From positions 3,727,501 to 3,791,500 of the forward strand of contig CP114498.1 in assembly GCA_027186245.1 (NCBI GenBank): a DNA stretch of 64,000 bases, written 5' to 3'. The notes below the pieces were generated by a model. The model searched no databases. It saw only the letters and a list, made by a program, of their open reading frames with translations, and was not told the DNA's origin. This DNA comes from Coriaria nepalensis (Eukaryota; Streptophyta; Magnoliopsida; Cucurbitales; Coriariaceae). The stretch's first letter is position 1. Each line of letters begins with the position of its first letter. The translations under genes and the position numbers were made by a program. Of the stretch, positions 62,820-64,000 are shown piece after piece.

Positions 62820-64000
62820 GCTTTGACTCTTGAGTTGAGTAACTTAATGGCAGTATTTGACTTGACCTAATGCATCTTGGAGTTTCATATCGATTAATAG
62901 AACCCCTTGACTAATAAACAAGTCCATCGATGCCTCAAACATACTGGACTTAACCACCCGTATCTCAAGCGACTCTATCGACTTGTCGTTGGTCCTGCAT
63001 TTCTCGTAAATATAATCAAATTCTTCTTCCGCAACAATACAACACTCCTATAACACATTTGCATCAAGTGATATTGTTGTTATTGTTGAGCTCACCCCAT
63101 GCAGAAGAATTTCCCAATACAGGATGTAGTGCCTGAAACTGATGATGTGTCTGCATAGCTAGTGTATTCAGCAAGTAGTGCACTATACGGTTCCAGTAAT
63201 TTCTTGGTCATAGTTATGCTCTTGTGTGCAAATCTTCTTCGTTGGTTTTGTCATTGTCAATGCTGAGTGAGGACAACGTTGTTTCTGCATATGAATTTGA
63301 ATTGCGGGGTCTTATTGTGGAATCCCGTCACTTGTAGAAAATCTCCGATTGGATACCGATTCAATCATATTTTATAAAAATAAAAGAATAATGAAATATT
63401 TGTTATAACATATTCAGAGATTTCAAACTTATCGCCATCATAGATTAAAGAATAATACTAAACTATAATATCTCGTACCTAAAAATGTAGTGACGACCAA
63501 TTCATCATAAGATCGCACCTTAACATTTACCAACTCCACAAGCTTATTACTTGGAACCTCTTGGTTTTTATCCATGTCCAAAAAAAGTGTACCATTTTCA
63601 CCCAAGGGAAAAAAAATCAAAGTAGCACATATTAGGAAAGAGGGTAAAAGTGACATCCTTGGGATCATTTAACGGCTTCAAATTCACACCAAAATAACAC
63701 TCAGAAGAAGCATACATGTTACAAACCAATGGCAACTTCCCATCACGATAATACTCTAATGCAGGGACATATTGTGCCATTGACCCTGTCACCACTGCCT
63801 CGATGTACTTCGCCCTCAGCCAAATCTTGAAGAAAATCAATTCATGAGAAGAATATCATAATTATGTGAATAATGAGTAAGTAACGAAGGAATTGAAGAA
63901 CGGCATTATGGGTCAGTGATTGCAGAGTCTAACACGACGGTGTGAATATCTTTGCAGAGGGCTGAGGTAGTTGTGTTCGAGGAATGAGTTGGCACGGAAG
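62820..64000 (-). pseudogene. GH3 acyl-acid amido synthetase pseudogene, runs off the right edge
   Basis: GH3 enzymes conjugate amino acids to auxin or jasmonate. On the minus strand: a degraded upstream part near 63990-63860; then WLRAKYIEAVVTGSMAQYVP, ALEYYRDGKLPLVCNMYASS and ECYFGVNLKPLNDPKDVTFT (63830-63640). A frameshift in a T8 run (about 63608-63615) separates this from PLGENGTLFLDMDKNQEVPS and SYDELVVTTF. The exon ends at a conserved GT donor (63478). The next exon (63366 leftwards) reads [20 protein letters not shown] and [10 protein letters not shown], but the acceptor AG has become AT. A 4-nt insertion near 63260 then shifts the frame before [12 protein letters not shown]. Later pieces (FDYIYEKCRTNDKSIESLEI, MFEASMDLFISQG, INRYETPRCI) reach about 62850. 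Several independent lesions make it a clear pseudogene. Confidence 0.9.

Overview
This window is nuclear DNA of a flowering plant, almost certainly a eudicot. The evidence is spliced genes with short GT-AG introns in AT-rich DNA, plant-only families (LUMINIDEPENDENS, INDETERMINATE-domain zinc fingers, HAK potassium transporters, GH3 enzymes), Ty1/copia debris and a plant-type tRNA-Asp. I do not name a species. Exon structures were derived by reading frames across splice sites; every intron junction given keeps the reading frame.

Layout. 1-2.5 kb: a decayed copia element. 3.7-11 kb (+): an 11-exon CW-type zinc-finger gene. 12.9-19.1 kb (+): a 13-exon LUMINIDEPENDENS homologue. 20.2-23.1 kb (-): a 3-exon IDD zinc-finger gene whose first intron appears to start with GC. 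24.9-31.3 kb: two copia remnants in opposite orientation, one carrying a 366-bp TRIM-like element with its own target-site duplication. 32.9-38.0 kb (-): an intact 7-exon HAK/KUP potassium transporter of HAK5 type. 39.1-42.6 kb: a repeat island with a 28-bp higher-order minisatellite made of four telomere-like heptamers.

From 43 kb on, most coding traces are damaged: a tRNA-Asp copy with a 9-nt deletion, a first-exon fragment of an ATG18-like gene, a PPR pseudogene, a dephospho-CoA kinase with a disrupted C-terminus, an intact tRNA-Asp, two more copia fragments, a PCC13-62-like gene with one in-frame stop, and a GH3 pseudogene running off the right edge. Two short ORFs (53.1 and 55.75 kb) look like real coding sequence but I do not recognise them. 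A previously unremarked 1.16-kb element with about 150-190-bp inverted ends lies at 57.2-58.4 kb.

The intact genes are single plant genes with no operon-like linkage. The CW zinc-finger and LUMINIDEPENDENS genes are tandem in the same direction and both belong to nuclear regulatory families; any functional link is inference. I found no convincing new multi-gene system. The most unusual items are the heptamer-based minisatellite, the TRIM-in-copia nest, the GC-AG intron, and the partial duplication around the two tRNA-Asp copies.
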